Source: Desulfobulbus sp.
GTDB taxonomy: Bacteria > Desulfobacterota > Desulfobulbia > Desulfobulbales > Desulfobulbaceae
Direction of reading: 5' to 3'
Assembly: GCA_031280615.1 (NCBI GenBank)
Contig: JAITGO010000022.1
Location: 124,001-188,000 of the forward strand
Length of the DNA stretch: 64,000 nucleotides
The notes under the pieces are model-generated. The model worked only from the letters and a program-made list of their open reading frames with translations. It had not been told where the DNA came from and did no database searches. Positions 1 to 9,547 of this stretch are shown piece after piece (position 1 is the stretch's first letter; each line of letters starts with the position of its first letter). A program made the translations under genes and the position numbers.

Positions 1-1733
1 TCCGAAGACGAGTACCCTGCGCCGATCTGGAACGAACCGGTCGATTTCTCTTTGACGTCGACCTCGACATCCATCTGGTTTTCCATCATGGTCGGCTTGG
101 GCGTGATCGACACATCCTCGAAGTAATCCAACCGTTTGAGCTTCTGGGTCGAGGTCCGGATCGCTTTGGAGTCGAAGCGTCCTCCTTCTTCCACCTTGAG
201 TTCGCGGCGGATGACGTTGTCGCGGGTCCTGGTGTTGCCTTGGATCTCGACCCGGTTGATATAGGCAACCGCGCCCTTTTCGACATGCAGCACTATATCG
301 ATCGTATCGCCGTCGCCGCTCTTGTTCATCTTGGGCACAACATCGGCAAAGGCGTATCCCTGCTCGGAATAGAGGTCGGTCAGCTTGGTGATGTCGTCCC
401 GGAGCACCTGGCGGTTGAGGTATTCTTCTTTGCGGATCTTCAACTCGGCCAGCAGATCATCCTTTTTCTTGACCAGATCCCCGTCGATATCGACGGTTCC
501 GACCTTGTAGCGGGTGCCTTCGTCCACCGGGAAGGTGATAAACAGGGCGTCTTCCTTTTGCTCGACGATCGGCTCACCCACCTTGGCTTCCAAAAAGCCA
601 TGGTTCTGGTAAAAGGCGCCCACTCGTTCGGCGTCCTGCCGGAGTACGTCCATTTTCAGAACGCCGGCGTCGGTCAACCAGGACAGCCACCATTTGTGGG
701 TGCTGGTCTGGATCACATCGGTCAACTCGCCATCGGAAAAGGTCTTGTTGCCGGTAAAGGCGATCTTTTCGATGGTGATCTTTTTGCCTTCCTTGATGTC
801 GAACACCACTTCGGCATTATCGTGTCCGGCCCCGGTGACCTTGGCGCCGACCTCGGTGTTGTAGTAGCCCTTGGATTTGTACAGGTCCTTGATCTTCTGT
901 ACTGCCTCGTTGACCTTGGTGGGGTTCAGGATGGAGTTGGCGGTGATGTTGGCGGCATCGCGGACGTCCTCTTCCTTAATCTCGCTGGCGCCGTTGACGA
1001 CCACCTTGCCGATCAGCGGTTTTTCCTGCACCTTGAACACAATCGCCTTGCCTGCCTCGGAGTCCTTGGCTTCAATCTCGACGTTGTCGAAATAGCCCAT
1101 GGAAAAGACCGCCTTGAGATCCTGGCGCAGGGTGGCCGGGTCATACACGTCGCCGGGCTTGGTCGATATTTTCTGGAGGATGGCGCCGGCATCGATCCGC
1201 TCGTTGCCTTCGGGGGTGACCGAAGCCACCGTTGCGCCCCGGTTGGCGTAGGCGAGCATGGTGCCGACGATTTCACCGGTGACCTTGTTCAGGCCCTCGA
1301 GCGAGTCGGCTTCTTTGAAAGCCGAATATGGCGTCTTGGGCGCGAGCACGTCCACGATGGCGCAATCGACGCTGATCCGGCTCCCCAATTTATTGAGGCT
1401 GCCAATGACCACGTAACCGGCGCCAGCCGATTCGGCGACCTTGGCGAGCACCGGCGCCGGTGGCGGCCAAGCCCCCTTGTAGTCGACAAGTTTTTCCGCC
1501 TGACCGCGGGGCATCATTTTCATTCCCTTGGCCCCGGCTTCCCGCTCCAGCGCCTTGTCCGCCACTCCCGTGACCGCCGCCGTATCCGGGGCGTTGATCT
1601 TGAACGGCAGGAAGACGGTGTTCGACTCTCTGGCCAGGGAACCGGCAGGCAGGGCAAGAACACCGAACAGCACTCCGCATAAAAGCAACGCGAGAGCCGA
1701 ATGGGGACGTAGGATTCGGGATGTCGACATCAT
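1..1733 (-). CDS. bamA: Outer membrane protein assembly factor BamA, N-terminal 577 residues (cut by window start)
   Basis: BamA folds and inserts beta-barrel proteins into the outer membrane. The reading frame runs off the left edge, so only the periplasmic part is seen. It begins with a signal peptide (residues about 10-35, ending near PAGSLARE). Next comes an extra domain of about 120 residues (VFLPFKINAPD ... GAGYVVIGSLNKLGSRISVD) that resembles the TolB N-terminal fold. POTRA repeats follow, including the typical last-POTRA pattern INRVEIQGNTRTRDNVIRRE and RLDYFEDV. Two adjacent ATG codons are possible (1733 and 1730); an AGGAAAG ribosome site lies just upstream. The barrel should lie outside the window. 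Assignment of the POTRA part is firm from recognised family patterns; the TolB-like label is inference. Confidence 0.9.
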   Translation of the reverse strand, partial: MMSTSRILRPHSALALLLCGVLFGVLALPAGSLARESNTVFLPFKINAPDTAAVTGVADKALEREAGAKGMKMMPRGQAEKLVDYKGAWPPPAPVLAKVAESAGAGYVVIGSLNKLGSRISVDCAIVDVLAPKTPYSAFKEADSLEGLNKVTGEIVGTMLAYANRGATVASVTPEGNERIDAGAILQKISTKPGDVYDPATLRQDLKAVFSMGYFDNVEIEAKDSEAGKAIVFKVQEKPLIGKVVVNGASEIKEEDVRDAANITANSILNPTKVNEAVQKIKDLYKSKGYYNTEVGAKVTGAGHDNAEVVFDIKEGKKITIEKIAFTGNKTFSDGELTDVIQTSTHKWWLSWLTDAGVLKMDVLRQDAERVGAFYQNHGFLEAKVGEPIVEQKEDALFITFPVDEGTRYKVGTVDIDGDLVKKKDDLLAELKIRKEEYLNRQVLRDDITKLTDLYSEQGYAFADVVPKMNKSGDGDTIDIVLHVEKGAVAYINRVEIQGNTRTRDNVIRRELKVEEGGRFDSKAIRTSTQKLKRLDYFEDVSITPKPTMMENQMDVEVDVKEKSTGSFQIGAGYSSS

Positions 1734-1815
1734 GGGGCCTTTCCTATTTGTCTCAATTTTCATCAGGGGCTGGACGCGACCTGCCCGCAAGCAACAAAGG
1801 TTGAAAATACGACAC

Positions 1816-1844
1816 GTTAAAAGAATAAATTAATCTTCTGTCAA
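1816..1844 (-). promoter_or_regulatory. Putative sigma-70-type promoter for bamA
   Basis: On the minus strand, TTGACA (1844-1839) and TTTAAC (1821-1816) are 17 bases apart in an AT-rich gap of 241 bases between plsC and bamA. This would let bamA be transcribed apart from plsC. It is a consensus match only. Confidence 0.45.
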
Positions 1845-1974
1845 ATTGCGGCACATTATGACATGTTTCGTTGATTTTGCAAGAAATTCTGTTGCATCTT
1901 TTGCAATGCATTCCCTGCGGCCCGGCTGGATATGCCGCTGTTTTCAATGCTTCATTTACCGGCACTCTTCGCGC

Positions 1975-2721
1975 TCACCGCTGGCCGGCGCCCGGTGCCA
2001 GCAGCCGCGCCACGGCGGCATGCAGCTCCGTGGCCAGGGTGTGTTTGTCGGCGGCCTGGTAATGGACGGTGGAGATCGGCGTGCCGATGCGGATGACGAT
2101 CTCGCCGGCACGCGGCAGCAGGCGCCCCTTGGGCAGCACTCGGTAGGAACCGTCGAATCCCAGGGGAACGATCGGCACCTTGGCCTTGATGGCCAGCATC
2201 ACGGCCCCGGTCTTGAACTCGTGGAGGGTGCCGTCCGGGCTGCGGGTCCCTTCGGGGAAGATGAGCACCGAGCTGCCTGCGGCGATTCTCCTGGCCGCCT
2301 CGTCGAGACTTTTCAGGGCCTGGCGGCCGTGGGAGCGGTCGATGGGAATATAGCCGACCCGGTGCATGGCCTGGCCGAATATCGGGACCTCAAACAATTC
2401 CTTTTTGGCGATCCAGCGAAAATCGTGCGGGAAATACCCTTGGAACGAGAAAATATCGTACTGGCTGCAGTGGTTGCCGGCAAAGATGTAAATCTGGCCG
2501 GGATCGATGTTTCCCATCCCCTCCACCCGGACCCGGACCCCGGCGAGCCGACACAAGATCCGGCCCCAATAGCGGGGAAAGACCTGGGCCTTGACCTCCG
2601 ACTTACGCCCCCACAGCAAATCGATCAAGGACAGTACCGAAACCGCCAGGGTCAGGAACGGAGCGAGGAGGAGGGTGCACAGGGAACGGATGAATTGAAG
2701 AGGTGACATGCCTGTTGTCAT
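1975..2721 (-). CDS. plsC: 1-acyl-sn-glycerol-3-phosphate acyltransferase (PlsC family)
   Basis: This 248-residue membrane-associated enzyme adds the second acyl chain to lysophosphatidic acid to make phosphatidic acid. A hydrophobic N-terminal stretch (residues about 12-35) anchors it. The acyltransferase motif NHCSQYD (residues 83-89, NHx4D) and the substrate-binding motif FPEGTRS (155-161) are both intact, and the length is normal for the family. The start is taken at [10 protein letters not shown]; a second in-frame Met five codons on is possible. It lies upstream of bamA on the same strand, which makes an envelope-biogenesis neighbourhood. Specificity (PlsC versus another lysophospholipid acyltransferase) cannot be fixed from sequence. 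Confidence 0.88.
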   Translation of the reverse strand: MTTGMSPLQFIRSLCTLLLAPFLTLAVSVLSLIDLLWGRKSEVKAQVFPRYWGRILCRLAGVRVRVEGMGNIDPGQIYIFAGNHCSQYDIFSFQGYFPHDFRWIAKKELFEVPIFGQAMHRVGYIPIDRSHGRQALKSLDEAARRIAAGSSVLIFPEGTRSPDGTLHEFKTGAVMLAIKAKVPIVPLGFDGSYRVLPKGRLLPRAGEIVIRIGTPISTVHYQAADKHTLATELHAAVARLLAPGAGQR

Positions 2722-3047
2722 GGAATGAACCTATGGTTAAGGACGCGCCGGCCCTATTTCCCCTCGCTGGTCGCAGTGCGGCAACAGCCCGCGCGCGCAG
2801 ATGGAGTTGTGCAAATATTTTCTCAAAAGCAACTGGGGGATGCCTACCGGCGGATGCAAAGCACCCGGTACTTAGCAACCCTATTCCAGAAGTTCAAGCA
2901 ATTCCCGCGCAGGGAAAACGGCCGGTGCCCGGGTCAGGATTGACGGAAGGCATGGGATCGAATATATTAGCAATCCCTTTTCCGTTTTTCCTCCGGCCGA
3001 ATTCGAGCCGTATCTCCAAAGAGATGCCACTCAACCAGGAGTTTACC
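2722..3047. other. Divergent intergenic region between plsC and icd
   Basis: These 326 bases separate two divergent genes. An open frame continuous with icd reaches back to 2703, but its codons read like noncoding sequence and a good promoter lies inside it, so I treat it as upstream DNA. No RNA gene or repeat was seen. Confidence 0.6.
2940..2968 (+). promoter_or_regulatory. Putative sigma-70-type promoter for icd
   Basis: TTGACG (2940-2945) and TATATT (2963-2968) have 17-base spacing. Transcription would start near 2975, leaving about 70 bases of leader before the chosen start codon. This argues against translation from the upstream in-frame codons. Confidence 0.6.
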
Positions 3048-4268
3048 GTGACCGCCGATACAATCGCCATCAATGCCAATGGTTCGCTGCATGTTCCCGC
3101 CAACCCGATCATTCCTTTTATCGAGGGGGATGGCACCGGTCCCGATATCTGGGCGGCCGCCCGCAGGGTGCTGGATGCCGCTGTCGCCAAAAGCTATCAG
3201 GGCGAGCGGGCCATTGCCTGGTTGGAAATCCTTGCCGGGGAAAAGGCGTTTCACCAGACCGGTGAATGGATGCCGCGGGAAACCATCGAGGCCATGAAAA
3301 AATACGTGGTCAGCATCAAGGGACCGCTCACCACCCCGGTCGGCGAAGGTATGCGCAGCCTGAACGTCACCTTGCGCCAGGTGCTCGACCTGTACGCCTG
3401 CGTCCGCCCGGTTCGGTACTACCAGGGCGTGGTGGCTCCGGTCAAGCGGCCCGAAGATGTCGACATGGTCATTTTCCGGGAAAACACCGAGGATGTCTAC
3501 GCCGGCATCGAATGGCAGGCCGGCACCGAGCAGGCCAACCGGGTGATCGAATTCCTCCGCAACGAAATGGGGGCGATCATCCACGACAATTCAGGGATCG
3601 GGATCAAGCCGATTTCGGAATTCGGCACCAAGCGGCTGGTGCGCAAGGCCATCCAGTATGCCCTGGACCAGGGCCGCGACTCGGTCACCCTGGTCCACAA
3701 GGGCAACATCATGAAATTCACCGAAGGGGCTTTCCGCAACTGGGGATATGAGCTGGCGGCGGAGGAGTTCGGAGATACCGTCGTCACCGAGGCGGCCCTG
3801 TGGAGCCAGTACGACGGCCAGGTGCCGGAGGGCAAGATCGTGATCAAGGACCGGATCGCCGATGCCATGTTCCAGCAGATTCTACTGCGGCCCGACGAGT
3901 ACTCGGTGCTGGCCATGCCCAATCTCAACGGCGATTACATGTCCGATGCCCTAGCCGCCCAGGTGGGAGGGCTGGGCATGGCGCCCGGTGCCAATATCGG
4001 TGACGGGATCGCCCTGTTCGAGGCTACCCATGGCACGGCGCCCAAATATGCCAACCTCGACAAGGTCAATCCCGGCTCGCTCCTGCTTTCCGGCGTGATG
4101 CTGCTGGAATACATCGGCTGGCACGAGGCCGCGGACCTGATCAAGACCGCCTTGGCAACCACCGTCTCCCAGAAGAAGGTCACCTACGATTTAGCCCGAC
4201 TGATGGACGGAGCCACGGAACTGCCCTGCTCCGCGTTCGGCAGCGCCATCATCGCGAACATGGGCTGA
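3048..4268 (+). CDS. icd: Isocitrate dehydrogenase (NADP-type)
   Basis: The enzyme converts isocitrate to 2-oxoglutarate and CO2, with NADP+ as the likely acceptor, in the cytoplasmic TCA cycle. The product (406 residues) follows E. coli Icd closely: [13 protein letters not shown] near the N-terminus, the substrate/phosphorylation loop [20 protein letters not shown], the motif MNLNGDY in the form [12 protein letters not shown], and the coenzyme region [13 protein letters not shown] chose the GTG at 3048 because AGGAG (3037-3041) sits six bases before it. An ATG at 3024 would add eight residues but has no ribosome site. The downstream ComF-like gene begins 17 bases after the stop and may be co-transcribed. 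Function is firm; only the start is open. Confidence 0.93.
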   Translation: MTADTIAINANGSLHVPANPIIPFIEGDGTGPDIWAAARRVLDAAVAKSYQGERAIAWLEILAGEKAFHQTGEWMPRETIEAMKKYVVSIKGPLTTPVGEGMRSLNVTLRQVLDLYACVRPVRYYQGVVAPVKRPEDVDMVIFRENTEDVYAGIEWQAGTEQANRVIEFLRNEMGAIIHDNSGIGIKPISEFGTKRLVRKAIQYALDQGRDSVTLVHKGNIMKFTEGAFRNWGYELAAEEFGDTVVTEAALWSQYDGQVPEGKIVIKDRIADAMFQQILLRPDEYSVLAMPNLNGDYMSDALAAQVGGLGMAPGANIGDGIALFEATHGTAPKYANLDKVNPGSLLLSGVMLLEYIGWHEAADLIKTALATTVSQKKVTYDLARLMDGATELPCSAFGSAIIANMG

Positions 4269-4285
4269 TCCCGCCCCAGGTCGGA

Positions 4286-5023
4286 ATGCGGATGCCGACC
4301 TTTGCCGAAGCGCTCAAGGACCTGCTGTTTCCACCCCATTGCCTGGGCTGCGGCCTGCGGCTGACAATTTCCCGGGCACCGCTGCTCTGCCCTCAGTGCA
4401 TCACTGGACTGCGCTTTCTCCAGTCCCCGCTCTGCTCCTGCTGCGGCCTTCCCTTTGCCACCGGTGCCGACCATCTCTGCGGCGACTGCCTCGCCGGCCG
4501 CCACGCCTTTGATTTGGCCCGCTCTCTGCTGCAATACCGCTCCCCGGCCTCGGACCTGATCCTGGCACTCAAATTCACCGGCACGCTCAATGGCCTCGCC
4601 ACCCTGCGGGCCTTGTTCGCCCACAAAGGATTTCTCGCATCTTTCAGCCAGCCGGATCTGCTCCTCCCTGTCCCTCTCCACAACGGCAGATTGCGTACCC
4701 GGGGATTCAACCAGGCCTTGGCCATTGCCAAGGAATGCCTGCCCCAATGGCGAGACAGGTTGGCGCCCGATCTGCTCCGGCGGCACCGCCTCGCCACCCC
4801 GCAAGCGCTGCTGAGCGGCAAAAAACGGCGCGCCAACCTGCACAACGCCTTCTCTCTCGCGCACCCGGATCGGGTCGCCGGAGCGAAGATCCTGCTGGTC
4901 GACGATGTCTATACCACAGGCACCACGGTCGACGAATGCAGCCGTGTCCTGCGCAAGGCCGGAGCCGAACGGATTGAAGTCGTGACTGTGGCAAGAAGCC
5001 TTGCCCCAGGTGTTTTCCCGTGA
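4286..5023 (+). CDS. ComF family protein (double zinc ribbon plus phosphoribosyltransferase domain)
   Basis: This 245-residue protein has an N-terminal zinc-ribbon region with four Cys pairs (CLGC, CPQC, CSCC, CGDC within residues about 16-75). A type I phosphoribosyltransferase domain follows, with the PRPP loop ILLVDDVYTTGTTVDE near residues 200-215. The family includes ComF/GntX proteins linked to DNA uptake or use of extracellular DNA, but the reaction is not established. It directly follows icd. A second ATG two codons downstream is an equally possible start. Confidence 0.8.
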   Translation: MRMPTFAEALKDLLFPPHCLGCGLRLTISRAPLLCPQCITGLRFLQSPLCSCCGLPFATGADHLCGDCLAGRHAFDLARSLLQYRSPASDLILALKFTGTLNGLATLRALFAHKGFLASFSQPDLLLPVPLHNGRLRTRGFNQALAIAKECLPQWRDRLAPDLLRRHRLATPQALLSGKKRRANLHNAFSLAHPDRVAGAKILLVDDVYTTGTTVDECSRVLRKAGAERIEVVTVARSLAPGVFP

Positions 5024-5093
5024 GATGGTGACGGAGAGGGTAAAAAAGGAGGCGCGACCATCGACAGAAGGCCGAGGTGCCGTCGTGAAACAG

Positions 5094-5139
5094 GTGCCCG
5101 ACATGGGGGAAACAGGGCCGTTTCCCCCATGTCGGGCAC
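5094..5139. terminator. Perfect 20-bp inverted repeat between convergent genes, putative bidirectional terminator
   Basis: The left arm 5094-5113 and right arm 5120-5139 are exact reverse complements with a six-base loop (AGGGCC). It sits between the ComF-like gene and the peptidase gene read toward it. There is no T-tract on either side, so Rho-independent termination is uncertain; mRNA 3' protection is an alternative. Confidence 0.55.
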
Positions 5140-5144
5140 AATTG

Positions 5145-5711
5145 CTACCAGGTGCGGAACAGCCCGGAGTCTAAATGGACGAAGCCGTCATCGGGATAGT
5201 ATCCGATACCGCCGCTTTGCATGGCAAGCGCGCACTTGTACACCTGAGACAGGTTGCCGCCGGAAAACCGGATATCCACTGCCTTGCCCTTCATGTGGAG
5301 GCTGTGGCTGGCCACCCCGGGGTGCCCCTTCCTCAAGCCACGGTTGGTCCTGGGCGAGCGGTAACCGGAAATGACCTCGTAGATCCCCCTGCTCCCCATT
5401 TCCCCCTGGACCGCCCAGAGAATATCCAAAAGCTTCGGATCGATGACGTGCACCTGTCCGGTCTGGTAATCGCGGAGGAAGCGGTTGATCTCTGTCAGGG
5501 CCTTGCGATCGTACGCCTTCCCCGAGGCATAGGTGATTCGCAATTCCTTCTGAGTGCGGGTATGAAAAAAGGACAACGACCGCCGGTCCAGTGCCTTGGC
5601 ACATGCCAGGGTGGGAGCGGAAACCACGCCCAAACCGAGAACAATCTGGGTTGAAGCAAGGAGAAAGGAGCGGCGGGACAAAGCTGGTTGGGAATTTTTT
5701 TCTGTAACCAT
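5145..5711 (-). CDS. Tat-exported DUF882/M15-type peptidase (YcbK-like)
   Basis: The product (188 residues) resembles the YcbK/DUF882 branch of the M15 zinc peptidases, which act on peptidoglycan peptides in the periplasm. A twin-arginine signal (LSRRSFLLA, then a hydrophobic stretch ending near TLACA) is present at residues about 12-38. The metal-binding and catalytic signatures are SGYRSPRTN, HSLHMKGKAVDIR and FVHLDSG. The start has AAAGAGG upstream. The stop lies five bases from the 20-bp inverted repeat. Whether it is an endopeptidase or carboxypeptidase cannot be told. Confidence 0.85.
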   Translation of the reverse strand: MVTEKNSQPALSRRSFLLASTQIVLGLGVVSAPTLACAKALDRRSLSFFHTRTQKELRITYASGKAYDRKALTEINRFLRDYQTGQVHVIDPKLLDILWAVQGEMGSRGIYEVISGYRSPRTNRGLRKGHPGVASHSLHMKGKAVDIRFSGGNLSQVYKCALAMQSGGIGYYPDDGFVHLDSGLFRTW

Positions 5712-5806
5712 TATCCTCTTTACGCAAGATTATGTACGGCGAATCGTTCAAATCATTCAACAAAACGAACGTTACCCCTGTACGGTTGCAGTCAAAATCA
5801 GGGGCA

Positions 5807-5835
5807 ATTAAACTTAATTGGCGCCTCGTTGTCAA
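5807..5835 (-). promoter_or_regulatory. Putative sigma-70-type promoter for the M15-type peptidase gene
   Basis: On the minus strand TTGACA (5835-5830) and TTTAAT (5812-5807) are 17 bases apart, leaving a leader of about 90 bases. The leader contains a possible six-base stem, CCCCTG/CAGGGG. The rest of the 298-base divergent gap (5712-6009) is AT-rich and otherwise unremarkable. Confidence 0.5.
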
Positions 5836-6009
5836 CCTTTTGCAAGCCAAGATTGCGGCACCTTACAAATAAATAGTGTATTTTTGGCGAGTTAGACGTT
5901 CATTTTGTTAGCGGCAGCTAAGATACCCCATGTTACCCACGTCCATTGATCCATTCGAGACGTTCTTCTTGATAACACATTGATTTTTCTAAATTAAATT
6001 CGAATTGCC

Positions 6010-6525
6010 ATGATGATCATTTCCGGCGGCCAAACCGGGGCCGATCGGGCCGCGCTCGACGCGGCCATCGCTCTTGGTCTGCCCCATGGAGGCTGGCTCC
6101 CCAAGGGCAGGAAAACCGAAGCAGGTCCCCTGCCGGCCCGTTACCTTCTCAAGGAACTGGATTCGCACCGCTATCGCGATCGCACGGAGCAAAACGTCCT
6201 GGCCGCCGGCGGCACCCTCATCTGCTCCTTTGGCCCGTTGACCGGAGGATCGGCCCTGACCGAGGCATTGGCCATCCGGCATGACCGGCCTTTCTTGCAC
6301 ATCGATTTTGACCTGGTCGACAAGGACCGGGCACGGATACTGGTGGAGGAATGGGTGGGACGGCACGGACTTGCCGTGGTGAATGTCGCCGGTCCTCGGG
6401 CCAGCAGCGAACCACGCATCTATCGGGCGGTCCATGCGCTGCTGCTGGCAATCCGCTGGCCGGCGGATCGGGAGAGTCGCGTAGGCGATGAAAATGGGGA
6501 AAACTACACGGAAGCGCCGGATTGA
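6010..6525 (+). CDS. Putative molybdenum carrier protein
   Basis: The 171-residue product starts with ISGGQTGADRAALDAAI, the nucleotide-binding loop of the putative molybdenum-carrier family (related in fold to lysine-decarboxylase-like and YpsA/DprA Rossmann proteins). A characterised homologue is the molybdenum-cofactor carrier of Chlamydomonas, but bacterial members are mostly untested. A second conserved block, GGSALTEALA, lies at about residues 78-87. It converges on the sensor-kinase gene and overlaps its 3' end by 22 bases. ATG ATG at the start gives two adjacent choices. Confidence 0.7.
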   Translation: MMIISGGQTGADRAALDAAIALGLPHGGWLPKGRKTEAGPLPARYLLKELDSHRYRDRTEQNVLAAGGTLICSFGPLTGGSALTEALAIRHDRPFLHIDFDLVDKDRARILVEEWVGRHGLAVVNVAGPRASSEPRIYRAVHALLLAIRWPADRESRVGDENGENYTEAPD

Positions 6526-9359
6526 TGGCGGTCGAGCGCGTTGCGCACCGCCATACCGAGTCCGCGCAGATCCATGGGCTTCATCAGCAGGTCACAGGCC
6601 CCGGCTTCCCGGGCGATGACGTAGTTGAGCCGGTCCGAATAGCCGGTGCAGAGGATCACCGGGATTTCGGGCCGCAGGCGCCGGATTTCCCCGGTGAGGT
6701 CGATGCCGGTCATTTTCGGCATGGTTTGATCGGTCAAGACCAGGTTGACCGGCGGCTGCGCCTGCTCGATCAGGGTCAGGACCTCCTGGGGATTGCCGGT
6801 GGTGGTCACGACATATCCCAGATGGGAGAGCATCATCCGGCAGGTTTCCCGGATCTCCTTTTCATCGTCCACCACCAGGATATGCTCCGATCCCATCGGC
6901 AGCGGCTCCTCGCTGCTGGTGAGGTTGCCGTTCTTCTTATTGGCCTCGGGCAGCAGCACCGTGAAGGTGCTCCCCGTGTCCGGCTGCGATTGCACCGAAA
7001 TCTCACCGCCGAGATCGCGGACGATGCCGTGGACCACGCTCAGCCCCATGCCGGTGCCTTCGCCCGGTTGCTTGGTACTGAAGAAGGGAGTGAAAATATT
7101 GGGTAGAATATCGCTTTCAATGCCCTGCCCCGTGTCCGCAACCGTCAGTTTCACCCAGCCGGCACCGCCATCCCCCCGCTGCTCCGCCTCGGGCCCGGAC
7201 GCCCGCTCCAGCCGGATGGTCAAGTTGCCGCCCGTCTCGCGCATGGCGTAGAAGGCGTTGGCGCACAGATTCATGACAATTTGCTGAATCTGCACCGGCG
7301 CCGCCATGACCGTCGCATCCGTGGTTTGCAGATCCTGGTGGATCTCGATGGTCGTCGGTAGGGTGGCGCGCATCAGATTGAGGCTTTCCTTGATCAAGGA
7401 CGACATCGGAACCGCCACCTTTTCCATCGCCGACTGCCGGCTGAAGGTGAGGATTTGCTGCACCAGATCGGCCGCCCGCTTGCCGCCCTGGCGGATATGG
7501 AGCAGGTTGTTGTGGACGTCGGTGCCGGGCGTGCAGAGCAGCAGGGCCATGTCGGTGAAACCGATGATCCCGCCCAGGATATTGTTGAAGTCGTGGGCAA
7601 TGCCGCCGGCCAGGGTGCCGATGGCCTCCATTTTCTGCGCCTGGCGCATCCGCGACTCGATTTCCACGTCGTTGGTGATGTCGCGCTGCACCAGGACAAA
7701 GTACGCCACTTCCCCGTTGGGGTCGAGCATGGGCGAGACCGTGGCCGCGGCCACGAACAGGCTGCCATCCTTGCGCTGGTTGACGATGCGGCCCTGCCAG
7801 GTCTCCCCCTGTTCGACCACGGTCCCCATCTTCTGTTCGAAATGGGCATCCTGCTCCTTGGCCCACAGCATCCGCACCGGCTTGCCGGCGCATTCGTCCT
7901 GGCCGTATCCGGTCATCTCGCCCAGGGTGGCGTTGACGTAATCGATCGTCCCCTTGCTGTCGGCGATCAGCACCGCCTCCTTGACCTGATCGACCGCCTC
8001 GATCAGGCGCCGTTGCCGGGCGGCCGTTCGCCGCTCCTCGGTGACATCGCGCACCAGCAACAAACACTGGGGCCGGGTGCCCGTCCGATAGGGGGTGGCG
8101 GTGATAACCACATCGCGCACAATGCCGCTGAAGCCGACAAATTGCACGGCCTCGATCCGGATCGCCTGCCCGTCCCAGGGCTGGGTTATGCTGTCAAGCA
8201 CCTTTTCCTGGCTGTCCCAATGGAGAAAATCGGCAAACGAGCGGCCCAACACCTCCTGGCTGTCGTCGGGGCCGATCATTTCCCACGCCTTGCGATTGGC
8301 ATACAGGACCGTGTGGCGGCGGCTGTCCACCAGAAAAAAACCCATCGGCGCCAGATCCAGCAGACCGGCCAGCTGTTCCTCCTCGGCCCGCAGCCGCTGC
8401 TCCTCCCGGCGTCGGGACACGATGCCGCTCAGCACCAGGCTGAGCAGGCCGACAGCCGTCGCGGCGATGCCGGTCACCATCAGCCATTGGGAACGGAATT
8501 CGGACATGGCCCCCAGCACCTCCCTGGCCGGGGTCAGCAAGACCATCGACCAACGGGCGTCGCCGGGAAGAATCACCGGGTGGATAACCGCGTAGACCTT
8601 TTCCGTCCTGGATTTTCCTCCTTCCCCAACCGTTCGGGAAAATGTCAGAATTCTTTGTTCGCCGGCGACAACGGCCGCCCGCAACAGGGCGAGTTCATCG
8701 GCTGTGCCCTGCAAATGGTGGCTGCTTTTCCCGACAAGCGCCTCTTCGGGGGCCGCAAGCATGTCGCCGCCTTGGCTGAACAACAAAATGGTGGTCTGGT
8801 GGTGCAGGGGGATCTGCTCCAGATAGCGGTTGGCCACCCGGGAAAACGGCAGGGAAAAGGAGATGCAGCCGTCGAAATGCTCGTTTCGATACACCGATGC
8901 GGAGAAATAGACCTGCTGGATGCCGTCCGGTAGAACGAGCAGATCGCTGACCACCGGGTTGATGCTGTCCTGGATCTTGTGGCAATGCATCTTGGCGCCG
9001 GGATCGTCCGCCCATTTCTCCGGCACGGCAAACAACGAGGCGCCGGAGGCGTCGAGTCGCTGGATGGCGGCAATATCCTGGGGGTGGATGGCCAGAAAAT
9101 CTCGCAGCAGGGCCTTGCCGCCCTCGTCGAGGGACTGGATGGCCGGCTGTTGCACCAGGTAGACCAAGGCCTTTTCATAGGTGGACGCATACTCCTGCAA
9201 GCCGGAGCCGGCCTGCTGCGCCAGCAGTGTCTGCTGGACCCGGAAGGCCTCGACGGTCTTGTTGCGGACCGCAATATAGGGGAGATAGAATAGACCGGCA
9301 AGGATCAAAGTAGCCAGAAGAGCGAGCGCGACATGCTGGTAATCGAACCGGTACCTCAT
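6504..9359 (-). CDS. Cache-PAS-PAS hybrid sensor histidine kinase with receiver domain
   Basis: This 951-residue inner-membrane kinase has TM1 (residues about 9-30), a periplasmic Cache-type sensing region, and TM2 near 290-315. Two PAS domains follow (about 330-450 and 460-570), the second with YVNATLGEMTGYG. The HisKA domain has the phosphoacceptor in GTLAGGIAHDFNN. The HATPase has NLCANAFYAM and ADTGQGI motifs, and a C-terminal receiver (about 825-945) has the phospho-Asp in LVLTDQTMPKMTG and Lys in MKP. I chose the ATG at 9359, preceded by GAAAGG, over an ATG 12 codons upstream that lacks a ribosome site. No output regulator is adjacent, so the target and ligand are unknown. Confidence 0.9.
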   Translation of the reverse strand: MRYRFDYQHVALALLATLILAGLFYLPYIAVRNKTVEAFRVQQTLLAQQAGSGLQEYASTYEKALVYLVQQPAIQSLDEGGKALLRDFLAIHPQDIAAIQRLDASGASLFAVPEKWADDPGAKMHCHKIQDSINPVVSDLLVLPDGIQQVYFSASVYRNEHFDGCISFSLPFSRVANRYLEQIPLHHQTTILLFSQGGDMLAAPEEALVGKSSHHLQGTADELALLRAAVVAGEQRILTFSRTVGEGGKSRTEKVYAVIHPVILPGDARWSMVLLTPAREVLGAMSEFRSQWLMVTGIAATAVGLLSLVLSGIVSRRREEQRLRAEEEQLAGLLDLAPMGFFLVDSRRHTVLYANRKAWEMIGPDDSQEVLGRSFADFLHWDSQEKVLDSITQPWDGQAIRIEAVQFVGFSGIVRDVVITATPYRTGTRPQCLLLVRDVTEERRTAARQRRLIEAVDQVKEAVLIADSKGTIDYVNATLGEMTGYGQDECAGKPVRMLWAKEQDAHFEQKMGTVVEQGETWQGRIVNQRKDGSLFVAAATVSPMLDPNGEVAYFVLVQRDITNDVEIESRMRQAQKMEAIGTLAGGIAHDFNNILGGIIGFTDMALLLCTPGTDVHNNLLHIRQGGKRAADLVQQILTFSRQSAMEKVAVPMSSLIKESLNLMRATLPTTIEIHQDLQTTDATVMAAPVQIQQIVMNLCANAFYAMRETGGNLTIRLERASGPEAEQRGDGGAGWVKLTVADTGQGIESDILPNIFTPFFSTKQPGEGTGMGLSVVHGIVRDLGGEISVQSQPDTGSTFTVLLPEANKKNGNLTSSEEPLPMGSEHILVVDDEKEIRETCRMMLSHLGYVVTTTGNPQEVLTLIEQAQPPVNLVLTDQTMPKMTGIDLTGEIRRLRPEIPVILCTGYSDRLNYVIAREAGACDLLMKPMDLRGLGMAVRNALDRHQSGASV

Positions 9360-9547
9360 AGCCCTTTCTTCCGAAAATATTCGATAAAACTTCATAAATT
9401 AATTAAGTAGAGTGAAATAAGTATAGCAAAACATTTCCGCTTTCATAAAAGAAAAACCCGCCACTCCTCGGATTCCGCCATGCAACTGCTTGCCCCAGGC
9501 CCCCGGCGCAGCCCGTTCCGTCCTGGTCCCCTTTGCCGGGGGTAACC

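Noticed and set aside
240..1682. Long plus-strand open frame of 480 codons
   Set aside because: It is the antisense of bamA in the same codon phase; the minus strand encodes a clear signal peptide and POTRA repeats.
2703..3047. N-terminal extension of icd
   Set aside because: A promoter and a strong ribosome site lie inside it, and the family begins after it.
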